64,000 bases of DNA from Halomarinibacterium sp041392205. GTDB taxonomy: Bacteria; Bacteroidota; Bacteroidia; Flavobacteriales; Flavobacteriaceae. The notes beneath the pieces are model-generated. The model saw only the letters and a list, made by a program, of their open reading frames with translations. It did not search any database and was not told where the DNA came from. Positions 1 through 8,603 of the stretch are shown in pieces. How positions within the stretch are numbered: position 1 is the first letter of the stretch; every line of letters starts with the position of its first letter. Both the position numbers and the translations under genes were made by a program. The stretch is from contig JAWKMO010000002.1 of NCBI GenBank assembly GCA_041392205.1, forward strand, positions 372,001 to 436,000, read 5' to 3'.

Positions 1-733
1 TAACATGAAGCAGCTTTGGACCCGATATTGTTTTTAGATTTTGAAATGCTTCAATTAGCGCATTCAAATTATGGCCATCTACTGGCCCCGAGTAGGTAAA
101 ATTTAATGCCTCAAAAATATTGTGTGTATCGGGAGTATTTTCTAAAGTTACTTTCGTTAGGTACTCTTTTAATGCTCCTACACTTGGATCAATGCCAATA
201 GCATTATCATTTAAAATAACCAGTAAATTTGTATTGGAAACCCCAGCGTGATTTAAAGCTTCAAAAGCCATTCCACTTGCTATAGAGGCATCCCCTACAA
301 TGGCAATATGATGTTTTGTAGTATTACCTTGTAATTGTGTGGCAATCGCCATACCTAGCGCAGCAGAAATCGCTGTGCTACTGTGTCCCACACCAAAGGT
401 GTCGAACTCACTTTCGCTTCTTTTTGGAAACCCACTAATACCTCCTAGTTGTCTATTGGTATGAAAACTATCTTTTCGGCCAGTTAAAATTTTATGTCCA
501 TACGCTTGGTGTCCCACATCCCAAACCAATAAATCGTCTGGGGTATTAAATACATAATGCAAGGCAATGGTAAGTTCGACAACACCTAAACTTGCTCCTA
601 AATGTCCTTCTTTTGTAGCAACAATGTTGATAATAAAATCGCGTAATTCTTGAGCAATTTGCGGTAATTGATCTTTAGATATTTTCCGAAGATCTTTTGG
701 AAATGTAATGGTATCCAATAGTTTTTTTGACAC
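1..733 (-). CDS. dxs: 1-deoxy-D-xylulose-5-phosphate synthase, N-terminal part (cut by window edge)
   Basis: First enzyme of the MEP pathway: it condenses pyruvate and glyceraldehyde 3-phosphate to DXP using thiamine diphosphate, feeding isoprenoid synthesis. About 244 codons are visible; the C-terminal part lies left of the window. The translation has the Dxs N-terminal pattern: TKEGHLGASLGVVELT near residue 43, the GHQAYGHKILTGR stretch, GVGHSSTAISAALGMA, and the ThDP-binding block GDASIASGMAFEALNHAG followed by LNDN. The start is GTG at 733 (then SKKLLDTITFP); no ATG lies nearby in frame. A TATCTTTG -7 element ends only 4 bp upstream of the start, so the leader may be nearly absent. It is divergent from tadA. 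Family call is sure; the exact start is less so. Confidence 0.93.
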   Translation of the reverse strand, partial: MSKKLLDTITFPKDLRKISKDQLPQIAQELRDFIINIVATKEGHLGASLGVVELTIALHYVFNTPDDLLVWDVGHQAYGHKILTGRKDSFHTNRQLGGISGFPKRSESEFDTFGVGHSSTAISAALGMAIATQLQGNTTKHHIAIVGDASIASGMAFEALNHAGVSNTNLLVILNDNAIGIDPSVGALKEYLTKVTLENTPDTHNIFEALNFTYSGPVDGHNLNALIEAFQNLKTISGPKLLHV

Positions 734-737
734 AAAG

Positions 738-745
738 CAAAGATA
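738..745 (-). promoter_or_regulatory. Candidate -7 promoter element for dxs
   Basis: Minus-strand TATCTTTG fits the Bacteroidota primary sigma -7 element TAnnTTTG exactly. No TTG is found about 20 bp upstream for the -33 box. Transcription from here would begin at or very near the GTG start of dxs, giving a leaderless or near-leaderless message. Confidence 0.35.
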
Positions 746-822
746 CTGTTATTGCGAATTTTTATAATAGAATTTAGTTAATTTGTAGCTTTACACAAAA
801 AACCAAGCACCAAGAGCCAAAA

Positions 823-1272
823 ATGCTTCAACCCTTTGATGAAGTCTATTTTATGAAAAAAGCTTTGCAAGAAGCTGAAACCGCTTTCGATAAGGGGGAA
901 GTCCCTATTGGGGTGGTAATTGTTTGTAAAAACCAAATTATTGCGCGAACTCATAATCTTACAGAAACCTTAAACGACGTCACCGCCCATGCCGAAATGC
1001 AGGCTATTACCGCTGCGGCTAATTTTTTAGGAGGGAAGTATTTACAAGGCTGCACGATGTATGTAACGTTAGAACCTTGTCAAATGTGTGCTGGAGCCTT
1101 ATTTTGGAGTCAGATTTCTAAAATAGTCTATGGTGCAAGAGATGAACAACGAGGATGTATTACGTTACAAACGAAATTACATCCTAAAACAGAAATGGTT
1201 GGTGGAGTAATGGCTGAAGAGGCTTCGAAACTTCTTAAAAAGTTTTTTATAGAAAAAAGGAACTTAAATTAA
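823..1272 (+). CDS. tadA: tRNA-specific adenosine deaminase
   Basis: Cytoplasmic zinc enzyme that converts adenosine-34 to inosine in the anticodon of tRNA-Arg(ACG), needed to read CGN codons. The 149-residue length is normal. The zinc and catalytic signature is complete: HAE at residues 56-58 (H56 ligand, E58 proton shuttle) and PCQMC at 85-89 (C86 and C89 ligands). EVPIGVVIV near residue 26 and the YGARDEQRG segment are also typical of TadA rather than cytosine or guanine deaminases. ATG start at 823; dxs lies divergently upstream with an 89-bp shared spacer. The stop is followed by a hairpin shared with the convergent cold-shock gene. Confidence 0.95.
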   Translation: MLQPFDEVYFMKKALQEAETAFDKGEVPIGVVIVCKNQIIARTHNLTETLNDVTAHAEMQAITAAANFLGGKYLQGCTMYVTLEPCQMCAGALFWSQISKIVYGARDEQRGCITLQTKLHPKTEMVGGVMAEEASKLLKKFFIEKRNLN

Positions 1273-1304
1273 AAAACCCTCCTAAACTTTATTTTGGGAG
1301 GGTT
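1271..1304 (-). terminator. Hairpin terminator after cold-shock gene
   Basis: A 12-bp stem (1275-1286 with 1293-1304, one G-T wobble, loop of 6) lies between the convergent tadA and csp genes. On the minus strand it is followed by a run of six T (1271-1276), so it is an intrinsic terminator for csp. In the plus direction it lacks a T-tract. Confidence 0.7.
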
Positions 1305-1331
1305 AAACAATTCGGTTGGTTACTATATATC

Positions 1332-1529
1332 TTAGTCGTGTATCACGCGAACTTTAGCTGCGACCACTCCTTTTCTTCCTTCTTCTTCAACATATTCTAC
1401 TTTGTCACCTTCATTAAGGGCTTCGCCATTAAGACCGGTTACATGTACAAAAATGTCTTTTCCGGTTTCATCGTTGGTGATAAAACCATAACCTTTAGAT
1501 TCGTTAAAAAACTTTACTGTTCCTTCCAT
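1332..1529 (-). CDS. Cold-shock domain protein (CspA family)
   Basis: Single-domain nucleic-acid chaperone of 65 residues that binds single-stranded RNA or DNA and relieves secondary structure. Both RNA-binding motifs are present: RNP1 as KGYGFI (residues 12-17) and RNP2 as DIFVHV (25-30), within the usual five-strand OB-fold that starts EGTVKFFNESKGYGFI. The C-terminal KGVVAAKVRVI matches CspA-type proteins. Start ATG at 1529 with a TACCTTTG promoter element about 30 bp upstream; a strong hairpin terminator follows, so it is probably monocistronic. Which paralogue it is, and whether it is cold-induced or constitutive, cannot be said. Confidence 0.95.
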   Translation of the reverse strand: MEGTVKFFNESKGYGFITNDETGKDIFVHVTGLNGEALNEGDKVEYVEEEGRKGVVAAKVRVIHD

Positions 1530-1558
1530 TGTAATAAAAAAATAAATTAATAATGTTT

Positions 1559-1566
1559 CAAAGGTA
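1559..1566 (-). promoter_or_regulatory. Candidate -7 promoter element for the cold-shock gene
   Basis: Minus-strand TACCTTTG, an exact TAnnTTTG, 29 bp upstream of the csp start. TTG trinucleotides lie at 1584-1582 and 1579-1577 on the minus strand, somewhat closer than the ideal 19-21 bp spacing. Confidence 0.5.
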
Positions 1567-1626
1567 GTATAATTCTCAACTCAAAAATGAAGAAATTATT
1601 AATTTTTTTTTAGAAGAGGTCTTGAT

Positions 1627-1872
1627 TTATAGCTTTTTGTCATCGGTGTACTTACGCATCTTTTCAATATTTTCTTTGGTAAGCATATAGTCTCTCACAT
1701 TTTTATTTTTCCATCGATGGTAGACAAATAATGGCATTAATACTAAAAATAATCCTGAAATAGAAAGACCCACAAGTAAATTGCCTGTTTCTGGTTGTTG
1801 CGGTTTTAAGTAGTATCCTACACTTACACCTAAAACAATTAAAAACAATAATATACTTAAGAAATACTTCAT
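1627..1872 (-). CDS. Small two-helix membrane protein, unknown function
   Basis: I do not recognise a family. The 81 residues contain two hydrophobic segments (about 3-21 and 31-50) joined by a short PQQPETGN loop, then a basic, charged tail (HRWKNKNVRDYMLTKENIEKMRKYTDDKKL) that is probably cytoplasmic. Its ATG at 1872 directly abuts the stop codon of the CLC gene (1873-1875), so it is very likely co-transcribed with clcA and aspS. The tight coupling suggests a link with the transporter, but this is only inferred from position. Confidence 0.7.
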   Translation of the reverse strand: MKYFLSILLFLIVLGVSVGYYLKPQQPETGNLLVGLSISGLFLVLMPLFVYHRWKNKNVRDYMLTKENIEKMRKYTDDKKL

Positions 1873-3666
1873 TTATTTTCCTGAAAAGTCAATTAGTTTT
1901 CTTCTATAGGCGGTTAATAACTTCGATTTTGAAACAAAGCCAAAATACGAATTATTTGAAATAACGGGTAAATTCCATGCTCCAGTATCTTGAAATTTTT
2001 TCATCACATCGGTCATTTTATCAAGTTCCAAATTTATAATTGCAGGGGGATTGTGCATGAGATCTCGCGCAATAATTTCCTTATATACACTTTGGTCAAA
2101 CATAACAGGGCGTAAATCGTCCAACAAAATAATTCCGGCTAAGGTATTTGTTTCTGGATACACTACTGGGAAAATATTTCGATTGGATTTTACAACCGCG
2201 TTTTCAACCATATCCCCCAAATTCATTTCTGGGTGTACTGCAATAAAATTTTGTTCAATTACAGAAGTGATATCCATAAGCGTTAGCACTGCATGGTCTT
2301 TATTATGGGTTATTAGTTCGCCCCTGCGACCCAATTCCATAGTATAGACCGAATGCGGTATAAAATATTTTGTGATGGAAAATGAAATCGCTGCAGTAAT
2401 CATTAAGGGGATAAAAAGCTCATAACCTCCTGTTACTTCAGCAATTAAAAAAATTGCCGTTAAGGGGGCGTGGAGCACACCTGCCATTAAGCCTGTCATC
2501 CCAACCAAAGTAAAATTACTTTCAGAAATTGAATACGACAACCCTAGTTGGTTTAAAATTTTTGCTACGGTATAGCCCATGATGCTTCCCATAAATAATG
2601 TTGGGGCAAAAATACCCCCTACACCACCAGCACCAAAAGTGAGTGCACTGGCAATTACTTTAAACAAAATAAGCCCTCCCAATAATGCTATAATAACCCA
2701 AACATTGGATACATCAAGATGCAAAAAATTATTTTCTAACGCTTTCTCGGGATTCCCTTGTACCAAGTTATTAATCACATCAAACCCTTCTCCGTAAAGC
2801 GGGGGAATAAAATAGACCAAAATTCCTATGCCTAATCCTCCAAAAATTAACCGCTTAATAGGAGATCCTATTTTGTCAAAAAGCTTCTGTATTCGATCAT
2901 ACATTTCTGTAAAATAAACAGAAATAAATCCAGCAACAACCCCTAATATGATGTAAAACGGAATATCTTTTAGCGCAAACTTATCTTCAATCGAAAAGGG
3001 AAGAAGAATGTCGTTCCCAAAGAAAAAATAGGAAGTAATAATGGCAGAAATAGAAGCTACCAATAATGGGATTAATGATGCTAAAGTTAAATCTAAACTA
3101 AATACTTCTATGGCAAATATTATAGCGGCTATTGGGGCTTTAAAGATGGAAGACATGGCGCCTGCTGCAGCACAACCAATTAATAATGTTCTTGTGGATT
3201 GATTTAAATGTAATATTCTAGAAAGATTAGAACTAAAAGCAGCGCCCGTAGCAACGGTAGGTCCTTCTAATCCTACAGAACCCCCAAAACCTACGGTAAT
3301 TGGAGCGGCAATGAGGCTCCCCAGCATTTGAAACCGCTTTATAATTCCTTTTTTCTTTGAAATTGCAAAGAGTGTAGAGGGAATGCCATGGCTTACTTTG
3401 TTTCGCAGGATATATTTTATGAAAATATACACCAATGTTAAACCAATAATGGGGAAAATAAAATAGAAGGCAGTATGGTACTCTTTTACTAATTTTCCTT
3501 CGAGAAGGGATTGAAAAAAATGGGTTAGGTTTTTAATAATAACAGCCCCAATGCCTGCCATAAACCCCACAATAATACTTACTATAACAATAAATTGTTT
3601 GTGAGATATGTGTTTTATGCGCCATATCAAAAATCTAGTAAGTACTGTTTTCTTTTGTTTTGGCAT
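1873..3666 (-). CDS. CLC-family chloride channel or Cl-/H+ antiporter with C-terminal CBS pair
   Basis: Integral membrane protein of 597 residues: a CLC transport core of about 18 helices (residues 20-440) and two cytoplasmic CBS domains (about 455-590) that usually bind adenine nucleotides. Recognised by GFGGSVGLEGPTV (gating glutamate E134), GGVGGIFAPTLF, and SVYTMEL at the end of the core. Two positions are unusual: the anion-coordinating serine of the GSGIP motif is H93 (SHGIP), and the inner proton-pathway glutamate (second E of the EE pair in Escherichia coli ClcA) is V188 after E187. Valine there is the residue of CLC channels. It follows aspS, separated by a hairpin, and overlaps nothing. 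Ion and mechanism are not decided by sequence alone. Confidence 0.9.
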   Translation of the reverse strand: MPKQKKTVLTRFLIWRIKHISHKQFIVIVSIIVGFMAGIGAVIIKNLTHFFQSLLEGKLVKEYHTAFYFIFPIIGLTLVYIFIKYILRNKVSHGIPSTLFAISKKKGIIKRFQMLGSLIAAPITVGFGGSVGLEGPTVATGAAFSSNLSRILHLNQSTRTLLIGCAAAGAMSSIFKAPIAAIIFAIEVFSLDLTLASLIPLLVASISAIITSYFFFGNDILLPFSIEDKFALKDIPFYIILGVVAGFISVYFTEMYDRIQKLFDKIGSPIKRLIFGGLGIGILVYFIPPLYGEGFDVINNLVQGNPEKALENNFLHLDVSNVWVIIALLGGLILFKVIASALTFGAGGVGGIFAPTLFMGSIMGYTVAKILNQLGLSYSISESNFTLVGMTGLMAGVLHAPLTAIFLIAEVTGGYELFIPLMITAAISFSITKYFIPHSVYTMELGRRGELITHNKDHAVLTLMDITSVIEQNFIAVHPEMNLGDMVENAVVKSNRNIFPVVYPETNTLAGIILLDDLRPVMFDQSVYKEIIARDLMHNPPAIINLELDKMTDVMKKFQDTGAWNLPVISNNSYFGFVSKSKLLTAYRRKLIDFSGK

Positions 3667-3670
3667 ATTA

Positions 3671-3693
3671 AAAATCCTGTCGAAACAGGATTT
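3671..3693 (-). terminator. Hairpin between aspS and clcA
   Basis: A perfect 9-bp stem (3672-3680 with 3685-3693) with a TTCG tetraloop on the minus strand, followed by a short T-rich run. It lies between the aspS stop and the clcA start (5 bp before the ATG), so it may stop most aspS transcripts or act as a 5' structure on the clcA message. Confidence 0.55.
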
Positions 3694-3700
3694 AAAGGAA

Positions 3701-5455
3701 TTAAGATTTTAAAACTACGTTTAGGTGTAATTCGTCTAATTGAGCGTTATCAATTATCGCTGGGGCATCAATCATAACATCCCGTCCTGCATTGTTTTTT
3801 GGGAAGGCAATAAAATCGCGAATGGTTTCTTGTCCGCCCAAAATAGCAACCAATCTATCCAAGCCAAAGGCAATGCCTCCGTGAGGGGGCGCTCCGTATT
3901 GAAAAGCATCCATTAAAAAGCCAAACTGTGCTTTGGCTTCTTCTTTTGAAAACCCTAAATAATCAAACATTTGCGACTGAATTTCCTTGTCGTGAATACG
4001 AATAGAACCCCCGCCAATTTCGTTTCCGTTTAACACTAAATCGTAGGCATTTGCTTTTACATCGCCAGGGTTGGTTTTTAATAATTCCATTTGTCCTGGT
4101 TTTGGAGAGGTAAAGGGATGGTGCATGGCATGATAGCGATTTGTTTCTTCATCCCATTCAAGTAATGGAAAATCAATGACCCATAGCGGTGCAAATTCAG
4201 TATTTTTTCTTAACCCTAATTGTTGGGCTAAGTACATACGTAAAGCACTTAATTGGGTGCGTACCTTAGAGCTTTCTCCCGAGAGAACACAAATTAGATC
4301 TCCTGCTTTAGCACCGGTAACTTCGGCCCATTTTGCCAAATCCGCTTCGGTATAAAATTTATCTACCGAAGACTTATAGGTTCCGTCTTCATTGCAACGG
4401 CAATACACCATTCCTAAAGCTCCAATTTGTGGGCGCTTTACCCAATCTATTAATTGGTCTATTTCTTTTCTTGTAAAAGTATTGGCTCCTGGAACAGCTA
4501 TTCCAACGACTAATTCAGCGGTATTAAAAACAGTAAAATCTTTATGCTTTGTAACCTCATTTAATTCTCCAAATTCCATCCCAAACCGAATATCGGGTTT
4601 GTCGTTCCCATATCGTTTCATGGCTTCATCGTAGGTCATTCTTGGGAATTCTCCAATTTCAACCCCGTTAATTTCTTTCAGTAAATGGCGTGTTAAACCT
4701 TCAAAAGTATTTAAGATATCTTCTTGTTCTATAAAGGCCATTTCGCAGTCTATTTGGGTAAATTCCGGTTGCCTATCGGCACGTAAATCTTCATCGCGAA
4801 AGCATTTCACTATTTGAAAATATTTATCCATTCCACCCACCATTAACAATTGTTTAAACGTTTGTGGGGATTGCGGTAATGCATAAAATTGTCCTGCATT
4901 CATTCTGCTAGGGACGACAAAATCTCGAGCCCCTTCCGGGGTAGATTTTATTAGGTAAGGTGTTTCCACTTCCACGAAATTCTTTGCCGAAAGGTAATTG
5001 CGAACGGCCATAGATACTTTATGGCGAAAGATTAAATTATCCCGAACGGGTTTGCGGCGAATATCGAGATAACGGTATTTCATTCGTAAATCTTCGCCAC
5101 CGTCGGTGTCATCTTCAATAGTAAAAGGAGGCGTTAAGGAAGCATTTAATAGAATCAATTCTGAAACTAATAATTCAATATCTCCGGTGAGTATATTGGG
5201 GTTTTTGGATTCCCGCTCTATTACTTTTCCGGTTACTTGTATAACAAACTCACGTCCTAATTTTGAGGCAGTTTGCATCACTTCTTTTGGAGTTCTTTCT
5301 TCATCAAAAATAAGTTGTGTAATGCCGTATCGATCTCTTAGATCTACCCAGATCATAAACCCTTTATTTCGGAGGGTTTGTACCCACCCAGAAAGCGTCA
5401 CAGTTTCATTTATATTTTTGGCATTTAACTGCCCATTAGTATGAGTTCTATACAT
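3701..5455 (-). CDS. aspS: Aspartyl-tRNA synthetase
   Basis: Class II aminoacyl-tRNA synthetase that charges tRNA-Asp with aspartate. The 584-residue length is that of the bacterial form, which carries an inserted GAD domain. An N-terminal OB-fold anticodon-binding domain (about 1-105, VTLSGWVQTLRNKGFMIWVDLRD) is followed by the catalytic core: QSPQTFKQLLMVGGMDKYFQI, motif 2 CFRDEDLRADRQPEFTQID, the GAD insertion around 290-410, and motif 3 GGIAFGLDRLVAIL near the C terminus. Start ATG at 5455 with a TACCTTTG element about 20 bp upstream. Whether it also charges tRNA-Asn is unlikely, because a separate asnS is present in this window (33.5 kb). Confidence 0.97.
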   Translation of the reverse strand: MYRTHTNGQLNAKNINETVTLSGWVQTLRNKGFMIWVDLRDRYGITQLIFDEERTPKEVMQTASKLGREFVIQVTGKVIERESKNPNILTGDIELLVSELILLNASLTPPFTIEDDTDGGEDLRMKYRYLDIRRKPVRDNLIFRHKVSMAVRNYLSAKNFVEVETPYLIKSTPEGARDFVVPSRMNAGQFYALPQSPQTFKQLLMVGGMDKYFQIVKCFRDEDLRADRQPEFTQIDCEMAFIEQEDILNTFEGLTRHLLKEINGVEIGEFPRMTYDEAMKRYGNDKPDIRFGMEFGELNEVTKHKDFTVFNTAELVVGIAVPGANTFTRKEIDQLIDWVKRPQIGALGMVYCRCNEDGTYKSSVDKFYTEADLAKWAEVTGAKAGDLICVLSGESSKVRTQLSALRMYLAQQLGLRKNTEFAPLWVIDFPLLEWDEETNRYHAMHHPFTSPKPGQMELLKTNPGDVKANAYDLVLNGNEIGGGSIRIHDKEIQSQMFDYLGFSKEEAKAQFGFLMDAFQYGAPPHGGIAFGLDRLVAILGGQETIRDFIAFPKNNAGRDVMIDAPAIIDNAQLDELHLNVVLKS

Positions 5456-5474
5456 AATAGTAAAAAATAAAGTG

Positions 5475-5482
5475 CAAAGGTA
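5475..5482 (-). promoter_or_regulatory. Candidate -7 promoter element for aspS
   Basis: Minus-strand TACCTTTG, exact TAnnTTTG, 19 bp before the aspS start; no clear -33 TTG at the expected spacing. Confidence 0.45.
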
Positions 5483-5564
5483 ATAAGAAGTTGAGATTGA
5501 GATTCATTTTTTTAAATGTTATGTCAATTTTAAGCAAACTTTAAATTATGGTGCTATAATCGAA

Positions 5565-5572
5565 TAGTTTTG
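5565..5572 (+). promoter_or_regulatory. Candidate -7 promoter element for the SusC/SusD operon
   Basis: TAGTTTTG fits TAnnTTTG and sits 44 bp before the SusC start. The -33 TTG is not evident. Confidence 0.45.
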
Positions 5573-5616
5573 ATAAATCTTTAGTACCTTAGAGGTTAAT
5601 TTCAAAACCAAAAACT

Positions 5617-8592
5617 ATGAAACAAAACAACTTTAAATTCAGGGTACTCCTGTTTTTTTTAATTTCTCCTTTTTTGATGGTGGCACAGGTGTCACTGTCG
5701 GGGAAAGTAAACAGTGATAAGGGAGATACGGTTCCCTTTGTAAACGTAATTGAAAAAGGCACCACCAATGGAACCACCACAGACATTGAAGGAAATTTTA
5801 GAATAGAGGTTTCTAATCTTCCGGTGGTTTTGGTCTTTTCTTCATTAGGATACGAAACTTTTGAGCAAGCGGTTTCTGCCTCCGGGATAGTAAACATAAC
5901 CCTAAAAGAGTCTGCAGAATCTTTAGAGGAGGTAGTTATTACAGGGTTGGCTACTTCTGTTAAACGAAGTAACTCTGCCAATTCCGTTGCCTCACTTTCT
6001 GCCGAAGATATTACGGGAATTACACCTCCAGCAACACTAGATGGAGCTTTGTATGGAAAGTTTCCTGGAGCTATAGTTAATGCCAACTCTGGGGCCCCTG
6101 GAGGAGGATTATCGGTAAAACTACGTGGTGCCACTTCGCTTCAAGGAAATATTCAACCGCTTTATATAATTGACGGTGTGTATGTAGATAATTCTTCTAT
6201 AGCAGCGGGATTAAATGCCGTTTCTGCGGCGGCTGCCGGGGGAAGTGCTTCTAATCAGGATAACCCAACCAATCGTATTGCCGATATAAACCCAGAAGAT
6301 ATTGCCAATATTGAGATTTTAAAAGGAGCCTCTGCCGCTGCCATTTATGGATCAAGAGCTGCTGCTGGGGTGGTTATTATCACTACTAAAAGAGGAAAAT
6401 CGGGAGAAACAAAGTTTCGTTTTTCACAATCGGTAGGTTGGACAGAAGCCATTAATTTACTTGGAGTGAGAGATTATACTTTCGATAGAGTACTAGATAC
6501 CTTTGGCGAAGACGCAGCCAATGATTTTCAAACGGCTCAAAACAATAACTCTTTAGTAGATTATGAAAAAGAAGTTTTTGGAAATAGTGGACTACTATTG
6601 AGTACAAACTTTAATATGAGCGGAGGAAATGAAAAATCTAGATTTTATGCAGGTGTAAGTCATAATAATGATAAGGGTATTGTAAAAAACTCAGGGTATG
6701 AAAAAATATCCCTTCGATTAAATTTAGACCATAAAGCGACAGACTGGTTAAAATTTGGATTGAGTTCTAATTATATTTACTCTTCTTCCAATAGAGGATT
6801 TTTCAATAATGATAACTCAGGAACAACCATTGGTATTGCTTTAACTGCAACCCGTCCTTGGGATAATCTTTTTCCCGATGAAAATGGCATATTTCCAGAT
6901 CATCCCAACAACTCGTCTAACCCATTACAAACGATTGAAAGAGTTACCAATAATGAAAAGGTAAACCGTATTATTATGGGAGGGACTATGAATATGGATA
7001 TTTATAAAGCCGAAAGTTCAAGTCTTGAATTAATTTTGCGAGGAGGACTTGATTTTTATGGACAACAATCCAGAGCGATCTTTCCAAAAGATTTGCAATT
7101 TATGAAACCCAGTAACGGAGGGTTAAATGGAGTTGCTGTACAGGGAGATACCCAAAACAAAAACTATAACCTATCGGCATTTTTGGTTCATAATTTTTTT
7201 ACTAACAATGAAATTAATTTTAGAACACAAGCAGGGATTACGAACGAATTTTTTGATACCAACACCCAGTTAATTACGGCCAGTGGATTGGTTGCTTCAG
7301 AGACTAACGTAGATCAGGCAGCCAATACGGGCGTTGCTCAAACTAGGCTAAAACAAGAGGATTCTGGTTTCTTCGTTCAAGAAGAGATTAACTTCCAAGA
7401 CATGTTTATTGCCACAGTTGGACTTAGAGGAGATAAATCTTCAAATAATGGAGATGCAAATAAATTGTATTATTATCCAAAAGGTTCCTTGGCAGTAAAT
7501 TTGAATGAATTTGGTTTCTGGAAAGAAACTTCAAAATGGAATCAATTTAAGTTAAGAGTAGCTTACGGGGAAGCTGGTAATTTCGCTCCCTTTGGAGCTT
7601 TATTTACCTCTTATACATCGTTTACCTCAGATGGTTTGCTAGGAATTAGCCTTAGAGGCGTTAGAGGAGATGCTGCCATTAATCCAGAAAGACAAAAAGA
7701 ATTGGAGTTTGGTACCGACTTAGGATTTTTTAATGGAAGACTTTCACTTTCTGGAACCTATTACATTAAAACTATTGACGATTTAATTTTAAATTCTTCT
7801 CTTCCACCTTCTTCGGGCTTTACTACAGAGTTTGTAAATGCAGGAGAACTTCAAAACAAAGGAATAGAGTTGGGCTTAAATGCCACTCCTTTTGACAGTG
7901 AAAATTTTACTTGGGATATTGCTGTAAATTGGTTTAAAAATAAATCTGAAATTACACGCTTGGATGTCGAGCCATTTAACGTTGGTGCTTTTGGTGCTAC
8001 CTTAGGGACTTATAGAATTGAAGAAGGTGCCAGTGCCACTCAAATTGTAGGGATTGGACCAAATCCTGGACCCAATGGTTTTCAAGTTTGGGGCGATTCT
8101 GAACCCGACTTTCAAATGGGGGTAAATAATACCTTACGCTATAAAAATGTAGATTTATCCTTTTTATTTCAATGGAAAAAAGGAGGAGATAACATAAACT
8201 TAAGTGCTTTATTAACCGATCTTAATGGAACAAGCCACGATTATGACACCATAGATTTAGACCCCGATGGACAACTAGGAAATGGTCCTTATAGAATTAG
8301 CCAACTAGGTTCTTCGGCGGGAGTATTTGTTGAAGATGCTTCCTACTTGCGCTTACGTGAACTAGGTATTTATTATACCGTACCCGGAAAAATGTTGGCA
8401 AATGTTCTTAATGGGAGTATCGATTCTGTAAAATTTGGTTTTTCGGGAACCAACATTATTAACATTTTTGACTATAATAGTTACGATCCAGAGGTTTCTA
8501 ACTTTGGTGGAGGAACCATATTTACAGGAGTTGAGGTAACCCCTTTTCCTTCTTCAAAAAGATTTTTGTTCCACGTAGCGGTTAATTTTTAA
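5617..8592 (+). CDS. SusC/RagA-family TonB-dependent outer-membrane transporter
   Basis: Outer-membrane beta-barrel that imports a bound oligomer with energy from the ExbBD-TonB system. The 991 residues contain a signal peptide (1-23, cleavage near VAQ-VS), a carboxypeptidase-regulatory-like beta-sandwich (about 26-105: VSLSGKVNSDKGDTVPFVNV), the plug domain (about 110-250) with the SusC signature ILKGASAAAIYGSRAAAGVVIITTKRG, and a 22-strand barrel ending in aromatic FLFHVAVNF. There is no N-terminal STN signalling domain, so no sign of sigma/anti-sigma control. The SusD partner follows after 11 bp. No glycosidases, sulfatases or peptidases are adjacent, so the ligand (glycan, peptide or other) cannot be inferred. 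Confidence 0.95.
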   Translation: MKQNNFKFRVLLFFLISPFLMVAQVSLSGKVNSDKGDTVPFVNVIEKGTTNGTTTDIEGNFRIEVSNLPVVLVFSSLGYETFEQAVSASGIVNITLKESAESLEEVVITGLATSVKRSNSANSVASLSAEDITGITPPATLDGALYGKFPGAIVNANSGAPGGGLSVKLRGATSLQGNIQPLYIIDGVYVDNSSIAAGLNAVSAAAAGGSASNQDNPTNRIADINPEDIANIEILKGASAAAIYGSRAAAGVVIITTKRGKSGETKFRFSQSVGWTEAINLLGVRDYTFDRVLDTFGEDAANDFQTAQNNNSLVDYEKEVFGNSGLLLSTNFNMSGGNEKSRFYAGVSHNNDKGIVKNSGYEKISLRLNLDHKATDWLKFGLSSNYIYSSSNRGFFNNDNSGTTIGIALTATRPWDNLFPDENGIFPDHPNNSSNPLQTIERVTNNEKVNRIIMGGTMNMDIYKAESSSLELILRGGLDFYGQQSRAIFPKDLQFMKPSNGGLNGVAVQGDTQNKNYNLSAFLVHNFFTNNEINFRTQAGITNEFFDTNTQLITASGLVASETNVDQAANTGVAQTRLKQEDSGFFVQEEINFQDMFIATVGLRGDKSSNNGDANKLYYYPKGSLAVNLNEFGFWKETSKWNQFKLRVAYGEAGNFAPFGALFTSYTSFTSDGLLGISLRGVRGDAAINPERQKELEFGTDLGFFNGRLSLSGTYYIKTIDDLILNSSLPPSSGFTTEFVNAGELQNKGIELGLNATPFDSENFTWDIAVNWFKNKSEITRLDVEPFNVGAFGATLGTYRIEEGASATQIVGIGPNPGPNGFQVWGDSEPDFQMGVNNTLRYKNVDLSFLFQWKKGGDNINLSALLTDLNGTSHDYDTIDLDPDGQLGNGPYRISQLGSSAGVFVEDASYLRLRELGIYYTVPGKMLANVLNGSIDSVKFGFSGTNIINIFDYNSYDPEVSNFGGGTIFTGVEVTPFPSSKRFLFHVAVNF

Positions 8593-8603
8593 AAAAAATA
8601 ATT

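Noticed and set aside
5589..6134. 181-residue minus-strand frame inside the SusC gene
   Set aside because: Shadow of the SusC reading frame; no family features and no own promoter.
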